DNA of 64,000 bases from Gossypium raimondii (GCF_025698545.1 NC_068575.1:57731980-57795979); one strand, 5' to 3'; counted from the stretch's first letter, positions 12,560-24,972 are shown. A program made the numbers and translations. Notes: a model not told the origin generated them from the letters alone.

Positions 12560-13190
12560 ACCGGATTAGATCTGTCCATGTCTCGAAAAATAAGAGGGTT
12601 TGGGTAAAAATATATGTTCGAAAAATAGGTTTGAACAAAAAAAATAAGATCCATTTAGAAAATGGGTCAAGCCTTGGGTAAGACATTTTTGGCCCTCGAG
12701 TCCGGCCCGAATTTGCACAAAAAAACTGTTATTGTTTTTTTTTGTTATTTTCTTCTTCTTGTTTTTTTTATTGTTTTGCTGTTATTTTCTTATTATTTTC
12801 TCAATATTTTGCTACTATTTTGTTGTTATTGTTTAGATATTGTATAACTCTTGTTTTATTATTAATTTTGTTACTATTTTAGAAGTATTTGCTTGTTAAG
12901 TTGCACCTATCTTAGTGTTCGTTTGAGTACACATTTTAAAAAAAATTTATTTTCAAGTTGTTGAGAAATATTTATTTTAATGTTTTTAGTATTTTTTATA
13001 TATTATATTTTAAAAAATAAAAAATTAATACAGGCATGCCAAGCTGAGCCCAAGTTTTAACATTTTTATTCGAGTTGGGCTTGGACAAAATTTAGCCCCA
13101 TTTCTTGAGTCGAGCTAAACAAACATGCCTAAAATTTTGAGAAAATTCGGACCGACCTGACCCATAAACCTCTGCACTGGATGAGGTGTC
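12560..13190. mobile_element. Decayed non-autonomous DNA element, related to the hAT-type MITE at 28105
   Basis: Text such as 'ccctcgagtccggcccgaa', 'gagttgggcttggacaaaat' and 'accgacctgacccataaacc' follows the same order as the GC-rich arms of the MITE at 28105-28536, with a T-rich expanded middle (12725-12960). The ends are too worn for a target duplication to be called, so the limits are approximate. Confidence 0.4.
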
Positions 13191-14395
13191 TAACTTTCTT
13201 AACCCTTTTTCATCTCTCAGTTCTTCTTCTTCTTCTTTACAAGACCACTTGAAATAGTAAAGTTCTGAAGATTGAACTATGCCATTAAACCAATGTTGGA
13301 TAATAGATTCTACAAAATAGTTGCTTCATGTTAACACGTTCCTTTCATTTAAATTATTCTAAACAATTTAGTTTTTAAAAAATTGTCAATTATTTGTTAA
13401 ACATTATTTCACTTATTTAAAAGCATAATTATTTGGCATGATTTGAATGGGTCAAGCTAATGCATGATATTAACATATTTAGGGGTGTAGCTAAGAGAGC
13501 AAGCAATGGACTTAGCACCCCCCCTTTAGCTAAGGGGTAAAATAGCAATTTTAGTTCCTTTTAGTTGTGTGTAAAGCTCAAATGCACCAAGAGGGTGTGA
13601 ATTGGTGATTAACAAATTTTGATAAAGATGAGCAAATAAAAATGATACTAGAATTTAAAGTGGTTCGACTCTAATTGCTTATGTCCATTATCTTGACTTT
13701 CCACTACTAAAGATTTCTCAAGTTCACTAATTTGAAAACCTTTTAAAGATAATGTTTAACTTTTACAAAATTATCTTTTCAATTAGACAAGATAGAGCCA
13801 CTTTCACCAAAACCTAAGTAAACTCACACAGGTTGAAAAATGAAAACAAAAATGAATAAGCACCTCTGGAATGTTGATATACAATGATTAAACTCTCACA
13901 AATACAAAACAATACTTGAAACAATAAATAAGAATTGAACCCACAAGTGTTTTCAAGTGAAAATGAGAATAACAAGGTAAAGATTGGATTTTTGTAGTAA
14001 ACCTTGTAAATTTGTTTCTTGTCTTCATATTGGTGTCCTTGAACTCTATTTACTCCTTCATTTATTTCTAACCATTTGGATTGGTTATAGGGAAGATAGA
14101 GTCATTGGAGTCATTAATTCTAGCATAATATGTAGTTGTAGGACAGCATGTTTTGATACATGACTTTTGGGTGCAAATACCTGGCTTTGAAAAATGAGAC
14201 CATTAGCTCCTTATGTATCAGAACTTAAGGTCATGTTTCAATACCTCTTATGATGCAGTGTGGTGCGTTTTTACATTAATTGCAGGTAAATGCACCACCC
14301 ATTCAAACCCAACCTTAGTTAAAGTTCAATACCTCTACAACTATGGTCTAATACATTTGTTGCCCTGAAAAGCTCACCAACTTCCTATGTTCTAG
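13191..14395. other. Intergenic repeat-like sequence flanking the nested fossils
   Basis: There is no gene. A short stretch at about 13481-13560 ('aggggtgtagctaagagagc', later 'cacccccc') looks like a terminal scrap of a dispersed repeat. From about 14150 to 14395 there are repeated 'tgtttcaatacctc' and 'gttttgatac' motifs, which reappear after the nest at 21180-21270. The nest therefore seems to have landed inside an older repeat. Confidence 0.5.
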
Positions 14396-17300
14396 TGTCA
14401 TGGACCGCGAATCAAATGTAACACCTCTTACCCGAAACTGTTGCCGGATTCGAGCACGAGGCGCCATCTAACTTAACTTACTAGTTCGGAGCATAAAAAT
14501 TTACTTTTAGAATTAATTTTACTATTCACAACAAAACTGTCCACCTGCACGGCTGTCACTAATTTAATTATAACTCAAGTTACGAAGCTCAAAATTTAAA
14601 TCCATAAATTTTCCCTGAAACTAGATTCATATATCTTCTTACCATAAAATTTTTAGAATTTTTGGTTTAGCTAATTAGTACAGTTTATTCATTGAAGACT
14701 CCCCTATTTCACTAACCGATGGTTCTGACCACCACTCACTAAAAATAAATTATCTCGCTGTACAGACTTCATATGGTATTTTTGCTTGTTTCTATAGAAA
14801 ATAGACTCACTAAGGAATCTATACATATAAATTATAACTCATAATTCTTTCTGTACAATTTTTAATAATTTTCTAAAGTTAGAACAGGAGACTTCAAAAA
14901 CCATTCTGACCCTGTCTCACTAAAATTCAAATATCTCAAAATATAAATTTTTTTCCTGCACCGTTTCTTTCATGTAAAAATAGACTTGACAAGATTTAAT
15001 TCTATATATTATTCACTCTCTAATTCCATTTCTACTATTTTTGGTGATTTTTTAAATTCACGTCACTGCTGCTGTCCAAAAACTGCTTCTTTGCAAAATT
15101 TTTACTCTTTTATAGTTTCTTTGTTTTAATTATCATTTAAAGCATACATAACACCAAAACATATTCTTTACTAACCATTTCAATAGCTAATCTTTAGCCA
15201 TATCATATGAACATACTCAAAATGAATAAGTCTCTATACATGCCATAACTTTAAACGTTTTGAAATCACATAATACTGAGAAGTTTGTTGATAGTGTGAT
15301 ACGAGGCTCCGACGATCCCCAATTCGAGTAAGCTCAAAACACTATAAAATAAAGGAAAGAAAGAAATGTGTAAGCTACTAATAGCTTAGTAAGTTACATG
15401 TAAAAAATAAGTACTCATTTAATAATTAACATTTTTAACATATAACTAATCAATACATTTCTTAGCAATTTCAATCACTTACACATGCACAATCTTACCA
15501 GTTCACTTGCACATACATTTACACACTTAACCTTCATCACATATGCTCATTCTTTCAAATGTAACTACATACATACTTCATTTCATGTTCACTTTAACTC
15601 ATTATTAATCCCGTTGAACACTCGGAATATACACGGATACGTAGAGAATTTGCACATAAGTGCCACACTGATATGTAGCCGAAGCTACCACTAATATGTA
15701 GCCGTAGCTACCACTGAAATGTAGTCGTAGCTACCACTAAAATGTAGCTGAAGCTACCACTGATCAATAACACTGGAAATGCCCATGGGCCTGCTCACAC
15801 AAGCTGTCAGGTGCCTGCAACACATGCTAGATCACCCAGCACCCGGGACTCACTGTAACACTGTAACACTGGTCTCTAGTGGCATGTCACTTGTATCCAC
15901 TTCTATTCCTAAGTTCAACCGAGAATTTATACTTAACACTTTATTTTAAACACTTTATCACTTGAATAATTCATGAACAATTTTCCTTCCACGTTCAATA
16001 TTAATTCACATATCAAGTATAATTCACAATTTATAAAAATATATTGCTATTATTTACACGTAACTTACCTCGGATGCAAAACGACTATTTTCGTAAATTA
16101 GTCGATAACCTTCTCTTTTCCCCGGTTACTTCTACTATTTCTTCTTTCTTGATCTATATAAACACAATTTAATATATTTTATCAATATTCCATTCAAATA
16201 CAATTCATACACAATATTTTGGTAAACTTACATTTTTTCCCATAACTTTCAAAAATTACACTTTCGTCCCAAAGCTCGTAAAAATAAAATTCACTAAATT
16301 TCTTAAATTTCAAACCTCACTAAATCATATTTCATGCTCATAACAGCCCTCAATTTCACAAAATCACAACTTTATGCACACTTTACTATCTTTCACAATT
16401 TAGTCCTTTTTCAACATTTTTATCAAAATTCATCTAGTAAAACCCGTAATTAGCACTTCAAACATTCATTATCTATCATCACTCATCAAATTACAACTAT
16501 ATCATAAATGTGTCAATTTTAAAACTTTAATTCCATTTAAAATAAATGGTAGAAACATGAAATTCAAGCTTCAATAAGCATAAAAATACGAAAATAATTA
16601 AAAACAGGGCAAGAAATCACTTACAATTGAGCTTAGAAAAATCAAGAACCCTAGCTATTGGGACATGAAATTTTCAGCAGCAAACTTTTTAATTTTGAAG
16701 AAGATGAACACTTGTTTTCATCTTATTTTGTCTTTTATTCAATTTTGAAAATGCCCTTGACCCACTTACTTATATATTTTTCTAGAATTACCCTTATGTG
16801 TTCATAACACTAATTTATGGTCTATTTGCCACATAAACACTTCTAATTTTATGCAATAATTCAATTAAATCATTTAATCACTAATTAGACACACTTTGCA
16901 TTTTCAATTTTGTAACAACCCGATTTTGACCCTAGTCAGAATAGTGGTTTCGGGACAACGAATCCAAGTTAGAAAAATATTTTAAAATTATTTTCTATGT
17001 TTATTATGTATAAATTTACTTGTGTGAAAATTTCGTGCTTTAATTTTGTCGTTTGAGTGTCCGATTAAATAAAAGGATTAAATTACGTAAAATGAAAATT
17101 TAGTGGTTATTTCAAAAAGGGGTTGAATAGTGGTTGTTCTTTAAATATGGGGGTTTTATGTTGCAATTTGACCATTGAAAAGATAGTGGACGGCACTATG
17201 TTTAAAATATATAGTTTTTATACTATTTATAAAAGTTATAATAATAATTTATGTATTATAATGTTATTATAATAAAAAGGAAAGGCATAAGAAAGTGGGG

Positions 17301-18111
17301 GGAGATGGATTATCTTTCTGCCGAATGAAAAGGGGAAGAAAAGAAGAAAACCAGCTGGGTATTCGGCCCTTCCTCAAGCAAATTAAGGTATGTTTTGATT
17401 TTGGTTTTTGATGATTTTTATGTTTTTGAGATCGTTGTTTCGAATACTACTCGACCCATGCTTCAATTTCTGATTTTGATGAATATTTTGAGTTATGCCA
17501 TTGATGAATAATTGTGTTTTGTGATGTTTGATGATGAATTATTGAAGATATGTTTTGGGTTAGTATGTTTTGTATTGGAAATTTTGATGAATTTGAGTAA
17601 TTAGAGCTAAATTACAAAAATATTTATTGTTCATAAGTGTATGTTAGAGTGAGAATTTGATGTTGCCATAGAAGGGAAAAGTGTTTAGTATGCTGTAAAA
17701 TATAAGAATAAGGTGTGAAATTTAATTTTCGAGCCTAGGGACGGAATTGGAAATATGCAAAAGTTTAGGAGAAAAATTGTAATTTTCCAAAGGTTGAGTC
17801 AAGGACTGTTTTGAATAATGTGAGTGTTAAATAAGTTAAAAATGTTATTATAAACCAAGAAAGATGAGGAATTGAACTTGAAAGCATGATGGTAAGTTTA
17901 TAAGCAAATAGATGTTATAATTTTTTTTTAAATGTGAATTATATGTGCTAAAATGAATATGTAAATAAATATATATTAGTTGAATGTGTACGCCTGGCAG
18001 CTATGTTTATGAGTTCGTTTCGACTGAGTTACGACATTCGAAAGCCCCGTATGAGCCTTAAGAATAGTTAGGATACATATGTCATGACATAGGATTTTGA
18101 TATGTATTTTC

Positions 18112-18270
18112 GTGTAAGACCACGTCTGGGACGTTGGCATCGACTTGTGTATACGTGTAAGATCATGTCCGGGACATTGGCATCGTATTTGATTTGTGTA
18201 AGACCCTGTCTGAGACAGTGGCATCATATGTGATTACATGTAAGACCACGTTTGGGACGTTGGCATTGTA
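18112..18270 (+). repeat. Tandem array, four units of about 42 bp, inside solo-LTR fossil B
   Basis: Each unit begins 'gtaagaccacgtctgggac' or a close variant and continues 'gttggcatc' with a variable tail. The units differ from each other at several bases. The array belongs to the LTR and is not a CRISPR. Confidence 0.85.
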
Positions 18271-19617
18271 CGAGCCTTCCGACTATCCGAGTATCCTTTT
18301 TAATTCCGAATGGTTCAACGGGTAAAGATAAGTTGTGTACGAATGTTTAAATCAGGCTAAGTGACCAGGTATGTGATAATTGAATTATCTATTTGAAAAT
18401 AAGGTAAGTTGTATACTTGAATTGATGATATGAAGTTATGTGAAATATGAATTATGTGATTGCATATTTGAATATATATGTATTCGGCCTTTAATGTATA
18501 TGTGTATTGAGGAAAGTGCTGATTCCACTGTGTAACGGTTAATATTCCGAAGTGTTCATTGGGAAAATTGGATAAGTGAAAATATGTGTGAATTGAATAA
18601 GTTTACGTGACGAATATTGGGTTCGATATTTAATTGACCCTTGAGTAAGATGAAAAGAAGTAATGAAATTATGAAAAAGTAAAATGTACAACAAAACAGT
18701 TTTAGATAGTAACAACAATGTAACTTTGAAAAATCACCAAAAATAGTGGAAATTGAATTAGAGAGTGAATAAGATATGAAATGAAAGCTTAAGAAGTATA
18801 TTTTCATATGAAAGAAACAGAGAAAGCAAAAGAGTTATACATTTTGAGATATTTGAATTTTAGTGAGGCAAGGTTGGATTGATTTCGGATTCCCCTGTTC
18901 TGACTTTGGAAAATAATTAAAATTGTACAAAAATATTTATGAGTTATAATTTATATGCTTAGAATCCTTGATGAGTCTATTTTCAAAGGAAAGAAATGGA
19001 AACATCATTTGAATTCTGTACAATGAGATATTTAATTTTTAGTGAAGAGAGGTCAGAGTTGTTGAGCAGAGAAATAGGGGAAACTTTAAAGAATAAAATG
19101 TACTAATTGGCTGAGTAAAAAATTTTGAAATTTTTATGGTGGAAAGTTATATGAGTCTAGTTTCGGGAAAAATTTACGGAACTTAATTTGGAGCCCTGTA
19201 GCTCTAGATAAAAATAAATTAGCGTCTGTGACGCAGAAAGATAGCTTGCTGGAAATTAAGCAAACCTTAAAATTTATGTGTGATTAAATTTATATTGCTG
19301 TGAAATCATGTGAAGAAAATTTATAGATCTTAATTTGGAGCTCTGTAGCTCCGGATAAAAATAATTTAGTGACTCTGACTCAAATAGACAACTTTAAATT
19401 TTAATATAAGTGAATAGTGAAATAATGTATAATGCTATTTAAGCATGTTTTATACGTAACGGATGTGGATTGGAGAGGAGGAGGAGGACAATAAAATGTA
19501 TGAAATGAATTATTTGAAGTTATATAAGCTAGTGTCGAATGTAATATTGTGATTTGATTATATTTCGAGAATGATTTAAATTAGATGTGAATTATGTGAA
19601 AGACTGATTTTGTAAGT

Positions 19618-19790
19618 TCAGGCTTTATGCCTAGCAGGCTTTATGCCGGTGAATTATGTCAGGCTTTATGCCTAGCAGGCTTTATGCCGGTGAATTATAT
19701 CAGACTTTATGTCTAGCAGGCTTTGTGCCGGTGAAATGTATCGAGCTTGGTGCCTAGCAGGCTTTATGCCGGTGTTATATACAAGGCTCT
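19618..19790 (+). repeat. Tandem array, about four units of about 41 bp, inside solo-LTR fossil B
   Basis: Units read 'aggctttatgcctagcagg' then 'ctttatgccggtga' plus a short tail. Each unit itself contains two similar halves (tatgcctagcagg and tatgccggtga). Confidence 0.85.
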
Positions 19791-21161
19791 ATGCTCTATA
19801 AATCTTATGTAAGCAATACTAAAAGCAAATAAATGTGTTAAGAAAGCTAAATTATTCGGTACATGATTTGGCATGAAGTAAGACCATGAATAGTTTATGA
19901 ATTAAAACATGTTGGCAAGCCCGATACATGAATAAATGTTGTGCTCATCCATACTTATAATGCTTATGTTATATATATATATATATTTGGCGTACATATT
20001 TGGTATACATGCTTAGGCTTTGGCCAAGTAGTGGCTAGACCATGCCACGTTAAATTTATAAGTTATAGCATTGTGAAAATTCAAGCAAATCGTGACACCG
20101 GGCAAACAATGTACTCAAATCCGTAATACGATCCTTAATTTAACAAGTATTTGAAAGTGCAATTGAAGTTAAATGTTAGATTATAAGTTGACATCTGATA
20201 TTGAGCTCGATTGAGTAAATCCATTATTTGATAGTGTGGTTGGCAGAAAATGTTGCATTATATATATATTGTGAAGAGTTATAAAAGCATGTTAATAATT
20301 TTGAAAGTTTTAAATTTGAATGAAATTTTGTAACTCGGTTTAATAGGTTTACATGTGTAAGTGTTCTGGTAATGCCTCATACCCTGTTCCGGCGTTGGAT
20401 ACGGGTAAGGGGTGTTACAAATTTAGTCCTAAAAATTCAATTAGGCACTAAATCATTAAAATTTCCTATCCATATTTTGACACAATATTTTAATCAATTC
20501 GTAATTAATAAAAAATTATAAAATTAAACTATTTCATTTCAGATTTATGGTTACGAAACCACTGTTCCGATTAGGCCCTATTTCGAGCTATCACATCAAA
20601 GCCTTTGACGAGTGTGCACAAAACGCTTCATGGAAGTCAACCGATTAAATGGGGCTCATTTGACCCACTTAAATTGGCCTGATTCTTGGAACACATGAAG
20701 AAACCCATCTATTTGAAGCATTGGCGGCCTAATGAAACACTCCAGTAAAACTAAAGTTACCAGAGTAATTATTGTAAATCCTAAAGGGTAAATATGTATA
20801 AAGTTGAAATCTCTTAAGACCCTCTATTGTAGATGGGAGCTAATTTCAATTATTGATTTAATTCAATTTGTACCGTTGGATTTGAGGAAGCTCAACTATA
20901 AATAGAGGTCTTCCCTTCATTTATAATCATTCCATTCATAGTTTTGAATATATTTAATAGTAGTTACTCAAACACTTGATGTGTGCTATTTTTCTGTAGC
21001 TTCTTTCTGTTTCGAGTTTGCTTCCACTTTGCTTCGATGCCTTAGAAAATTTCCCTTGTGAATTTTTTTCTTTCATGAGTTATGCTGACTTAAGCGGATT
21101 TGAAGCGAAGAATCGCCTAAGACCACGCGGTCCGCCAGACTAAAGCTCTAACCCCATGACA

Positions 21162-22852
21162 TTAGAACATAAAAAGGTTATGTTTCAATACTTATATTGG
21201 TATTTTCTTATAAGTTTTGATATCTATGAAGTTGGTAGTTTACTGACTTTATATGTTTCGATACTTAAGATCCATAATTTCATCATTTAAAGCATAATTT
21301 ATGTTTTTTGACTTTATGCAAAAAAAAAAAACATAATTACAAGTATTTCTAACTGAAAATCTAGTAATTATCCTTTACGGATCATCAATTACGTGTCCAT
21401 CTTTGACATGTGAGAGTTCCCTTGAGTGACTAACTTCCTTTTGCACTTAAGTTGGTTCATGAAGATCATGTTGTTTGGACTCTTGAACCAACCCATCTTG
21501 TGTTTGCTTCTCGCGATTAAGGAACTATTTTGTTATATCAAAATATTTAAAAATCAAAGCTAACATTATGAATTATTCAATTCAAGTCCTTTTAAGCTTT
21601 TTTTTTGCTTTTGACCCTCAAACTTATGAAACTTTATTTTGGCCCCCTAATAGTATATTCATGGCTTCACCTATGAACTTACCTCTGAGTTTCTAAACTT
21701 GCCTCAACTTGAAATATGTGTTTCAAAATTTACTCAAACTTATCCATATTTGTAAATAATTAATTTAAACTTGTTGTATGTCATCCATATTATATTTTTA
21801 AAATTGGTTTACAAAAGTTTATGCTATTATTTATTTAATACTTAATAATTTAACATTCTATTCTTTTAAATAATATAAATTTAAATATCAACTTCAAACT
21901 AATAAACTAGATTTATACATTATTTGTATCGATAAAAAAAGGAACTGTTGATAAAGTATTGGCATAATTGATAAAAGCGAAAGTTCAACTTTTGAGTACT
22001 CAAATTTGAGATCCATCATGCATCTATAAGTCTCATTAGATATAATATCAATTTTACTAGGCTACAATAAAATGAAATATTAATTAATTTTTTAACATTA
22101 TAAATTGAGAATGAGAAATTACATCCACAATAGACTTAACCCTTATCCTTTATGACGACATGGATACATACAATTACATACCTTTTACGATTATAATCAA
22201 TTCATTTGAATAATTATTATATCAAAATTTAAAATAAACAATATAATCAAACTATCCAATAATAGAATTAAATTAAAATAAATCGAAAATTATCTATATA
22301 TAATAAAACTCCCACTTACAAGTTTTGAAACACTTGAAATGTCAACTTTCATTATATCATACCTCATTACCAATAAAAACATGTAAATATGATCAGTTAT
22401 ATGTTTATATTTATACGACTAATAAGGAAAAAATATTGGTTTTAACAAATGAGTATGACAACGCAAAACTTTTTTTAAACAAACAAACACAGAAATGCAA
22501 GTGAATTTTTTAAAATTCATAAAATGATAGGTTGTAATGCATTAAATTATTACATGATTCTTTCTATTTCATAACTCAGATTTTTTTTTCTTTTCCTTTT
22601 TCTTTTTCCGAATGTCTGAATTACTTCTAAACGTAAAAGTTACCAAACAATTAAACTTATATCAGTAAAAATAATACTCAACAAAAACCATTAAAATAAT
22701 GTAATTTTTAATGTTAACCGCCTCTGAGCAAACCACCGACCGCTTTCTCGTGGACGTGAATGTTATGGTTTTTTTTTTTTTTGGCCTGGACACGTGAATG
22801 TTATGTTAGATAAAAGAATAGAAGCCATGGACTTTCAGCAAATCACGTGCAG
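21162..22852. other. AT-rich intergenic DNA downstream of the small unknown gene
   Basis: Nothing is coding here. The first about 110 bases continue the 'gtttcgatac' repeat seen left of the nest. The rest is AT-rich with an A-run near 21320 and no recognisable element. The last about 100 bases should hold the 3' untranslated region of the minus-strand gene ending at 22853. Confidence 0.55.
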
Positions 22853-23434
22853 TCAAACGAGTAACGGCTCTTCTTTGTCGAAATCCAAGGAGGGTTTGGT
22901 GGAGAGAGGTAACGTGGCGTACCTGTAAGAGAAGTTTCTCTTGAAATAATCATCGTCGTAGTTGCCGTTTCCTCCCGGCCCTTCGTCGAAATTAAGGGCG
23001 TAACTCAACGGATCGTAATGGAATTTCCCTCCTCCATTACCGGTTCTGTTATTTTTGAACCGTCGCACAAACGTCTTCCATTTCGGGCCGGCCACCAACT
23101 CCGACCATTCTCGGAATCTCCTCCACCCTCGCGTCCACCATGCCTCGTTGTCGCTTGATGGCATGGATGATTCGGAGTCGATGTCGTTGTTGTACACCGC
23201 TAAATGCTGCCACCAGATTGGCCCGACGGCAGAGTTACAAGGCATCCAAAAACAACAGCCTCCATTCGCGAACTTGGCAACTTGGATGTTGTCATCGGAG
23301 CAGACCGCTGCCTCCTCCGCCTTATTTTGAGGCGGCATTTTGTGGAGAAGCGAAGAAACGGTTAAGAAGTTTCTGTTAAGGGTACGAGAAGGGAGAGAAA
23401 AAAAAGATTTTCTCTCGCTTTCTCGAGAAAGCAT
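22853..23434 (-). CDS. Small plant protein of unknown function with a WREWSELVAGPKWKTF-type core
   Basis: This single-exon frame has 193 residues from the first ATG (23434), or 161 from the second in-frame ATG (23338). The conserved-looking part starts after the second ATG: a Cys/Trp-rich FANGGCCFWMPC, then a WWTRGWRRFREWSELVAGPK block, KTFVRRFKNN, a Gly/Asn stretch, FHYDPLSYALNFDEGPG and an acidic DDDYF-to-EEPLLV tail. Residues before Met33 look like a translated leader (CT-rich codons), so 23338 is a serious alternative. A TATA-like ATTAATAAAA lies at 23501-23510 and a five-codon upstream ORF at 23440-23457. I recall similar uncharacterised, possibly stress-induced plant proteins but no defined function. 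There is no signal peptide or membrane helix. Confidence 0.8.
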   Translation of the reverse strand: MLSRESERKSFFSLPSRTLNRNFLTVSSLLHKMPPQNKAEEAAVCSDDNIQVAKFANGGCCFWMPCNSAVGPIWWQHLAVYNNDIDSESSMPSSDNEAWWTRGWRRFREWSELVAGPKWKTFVRRFKNNRTGNGGGKFHYDPLSYALNFDEGPGGNGNYDDDYFKRNFSYRYATLPLSTKPSLDFDKEEPLLV

Positions 23435-24520
23435 GAAAATTAAGAATTTCCTATCATGGGAGAGATTCTCGGTGTTCCGTCATTTTCACTGAACAGGCCT
23501 TTTTATTAATTAATTTTTAACAGAAACGACGAAAATTTAGGAGGTTCCCGTTCTACAGCTTTACCAACTAACAAATATAACAGTGCATGATATACCAAAT
23601 TAACTCGTGCGTTCTTTTAACTACAATCACACACGTGTCATATTTTTCTATTAAGGAGGGAGAGGGTAAGGCGATTCAATTATGGAAGAATATTTATGCT
23701 ATTTCACTCCATAAATTTCGTAAATAATAATATATTATATTATTAAATAAATTTAGATTTAGTTAAATAATAATTAATTATATATAAATTTTAAAATTGA
23801 GATCTTAGATCCTAATCTCAAGAGATTAAATTCAAAAGTTATTAATATTTATTTATAATTGTTATGATTATTTAATCATGTTTAAATAAAATTATTAGTA
23901 ATTATTTACAGGTTGTCTCTATTTTTGTTGTTTTTAATTGTGAGATATCGTGTTATCGTGAATGAAGCCAATAATCTTTTTGGTGTTGAAATTAATTTGT
24001 ATATTTTAAGATAGTAAAATATAATTTTATCATTCTAATAGCCTATGTCTTTATAATTTATAAAGGATTAAATCAATTTTTTATCATTTTGGAGGCCAAA
24101 ATGTAATTTTACCATTACTAATTTAAATTTTTATAAACTATAAAAAGTCCTAATTATAAAGTTTTCCATTTTAAGGGGAGGTCGACCCCTGCCTGCCTCC
24201 TGGATTCACCACTGCGTGTTATTATTCATGAATGATGCACGAAACTCATGTACCAATGGTGCATCAAATATTATTCCTTTAATTAATTCGTTTTGTATTT
24301 GTTGTAAGCAGATGCTTTGTCTCACAAGTTTGACGAGAGGTTGAACATTTTCATATAATGATTTTGTTTAGAACTCAAGTGTCTAAATACAAATTAAGCA
24401 TAATTATTTGTAACCATTCGACTCCAACTTATGCCATATAGCATATAGAGCATGCATGGGTGATGATCCTACCACTTGAGTTAATTCAAGCACCTTACAA
24501 TACTCTCCCACTCTGTGAAT
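23435..24520. other. Intergenic DNA upstream of the small unknown gene
   Basis: The first about 100 bases hold the promoter of the minus-strand gene. Around 24060-24230 a stretch with 'ggaggccaaaatgtaatttt' and 'cccctgcctgcctcctgg' resembles a dispersed repeat end common in this kind of genome. A related stretch lies in the kinase gene intron near 41570-41760. There is no gene. Confidence 0.5.
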
Positions 24521-24972
24521 TTGGACATTTCCCACCGCATCATCCATAGTTCATTTCACATTATTTAATGACATTTTAGTAATTTTTTCCATTTCATCAA
24601 CACGTAAATTTGGTAATTTTTTTACCCTGAACCCCGAACTCTAGACTTAGAACCTTGAACATTAAATTCAGAACCTCAAACTTGAACCTTAAATTTAAAC
24701 CTTAAACCCTAAATCCCAAAATCAAACTCGAACCACAAACTTGAACCCAAACTCTAAATCATGAACACCAAACTCATATTTAGGGTTTAAGATTTGGAGT
24801 TTAAAGTTTAATGTTCAAGGTTTTGGTTTAGGTTCGAGGTTCATGATTCAAGGCTTAGGGTTCGGGGTAAAAATTCGACCAAAATTATGTATCAATGACA
24901 TGAAAAAAATTTGTTGATATATCATTAAATAATCAAAAAGTGACCATGTATAATGTAGTGGAAAGGGTCCAT
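24521..24972. repeat. Imperfect palindrome of about 450 bp built on telomere-like motifs
   Basis: The left arm (from 'ttggacatttcccacc') is the imperfect reverse complement of the right arm (ending 'gtggaaagggtcc'). The middle is made of degenerate 'aaccttaaaccctaaa' units on the left and 'tttagggtttaag' units on the right. The outer 60 to 100 bases of the arms, including 'cattatttaatgaca' against 'atatcattaaataat', match well. It has the form of a foldback element or MITE. No target duplication was found. Confidence 0.75.

Larger units (their letters stand above)
16911..20419 (+). mobile_element. Solo-LTR fossil B, same family as A, innermost layer
   Basis: It starts TGTAACAACCCG and ends GGGTGTTACA, flanked by the perfect 5-bp duplication AATTT (16906-16910 and 20420-20424). 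The length is about 3.5 kb with no coding region. It sits inside fossil A, so it is younger. Two internal tandem arrays are present: four units of about 42 bp around 'gtaagaccacgtctgggacg' (18112-18270) and about four units of about 41 bp around 'aggctttatgcctagcagg' (19618-19790). The intact duplication and ends suggest a moderately recent insertion followed by LTR-LTR recombination. Confidence 0.8.
14417..20595 (-). mobile_element. Solo-LTR fossil A, long-LTR retrotransposon family, middle layer
   Basis: It starts TGTAACACCTCTTACCCG at 14417, ends GAGCTATCACA at 20595, and is flanked by the 5-bp direct repeat TCAAA (14412-14416 and 20596-20600). Without fossil B it is about 2.67 kb and has no coding region, so it is best read as a solo LTR. 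Its ends are the reverse complement of the ends of fossil B, so both belong to one family lying in opposite orientation. It has a 21-bp tandem array, 'tgtagccgaagctaccac'-like, at about 15675-15765. Long LTRs with TGTAACA ends recall Tekay/Del-type Ty3/gypsy elements, but without coding sequence that is a guess. Confidence 0.75.
14396..21161. mobile_element. Solo-LTR-like fossil C, outermost layer of the nest
   Basis: The two pieces 14396-14416 and 20601-21161 give about 582 bases, starting TGTCATGG and ending CCATGACA (TG...CA ends). They are split by fossil A. The inner part has a TATA-like box TATAAATA at 20897-20904, as expected in an LTR promoter. No internal protein-coding region is present, so it is a remnant rather than a whole element. 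The flanks do not give a clean direct repeat; instead the inverted match extends outwards (see findings). The family could not be assigned. It is the oldest of the three layers, because the other two lie within it. Confidence 0.65.

Noticed and set aside
18112-18270. CRISPR-like array
   Set aside because: Units are contiguous and diverged without unique spacers of constant length, and they lie inside a plant LTR; it is a tandem repeat.
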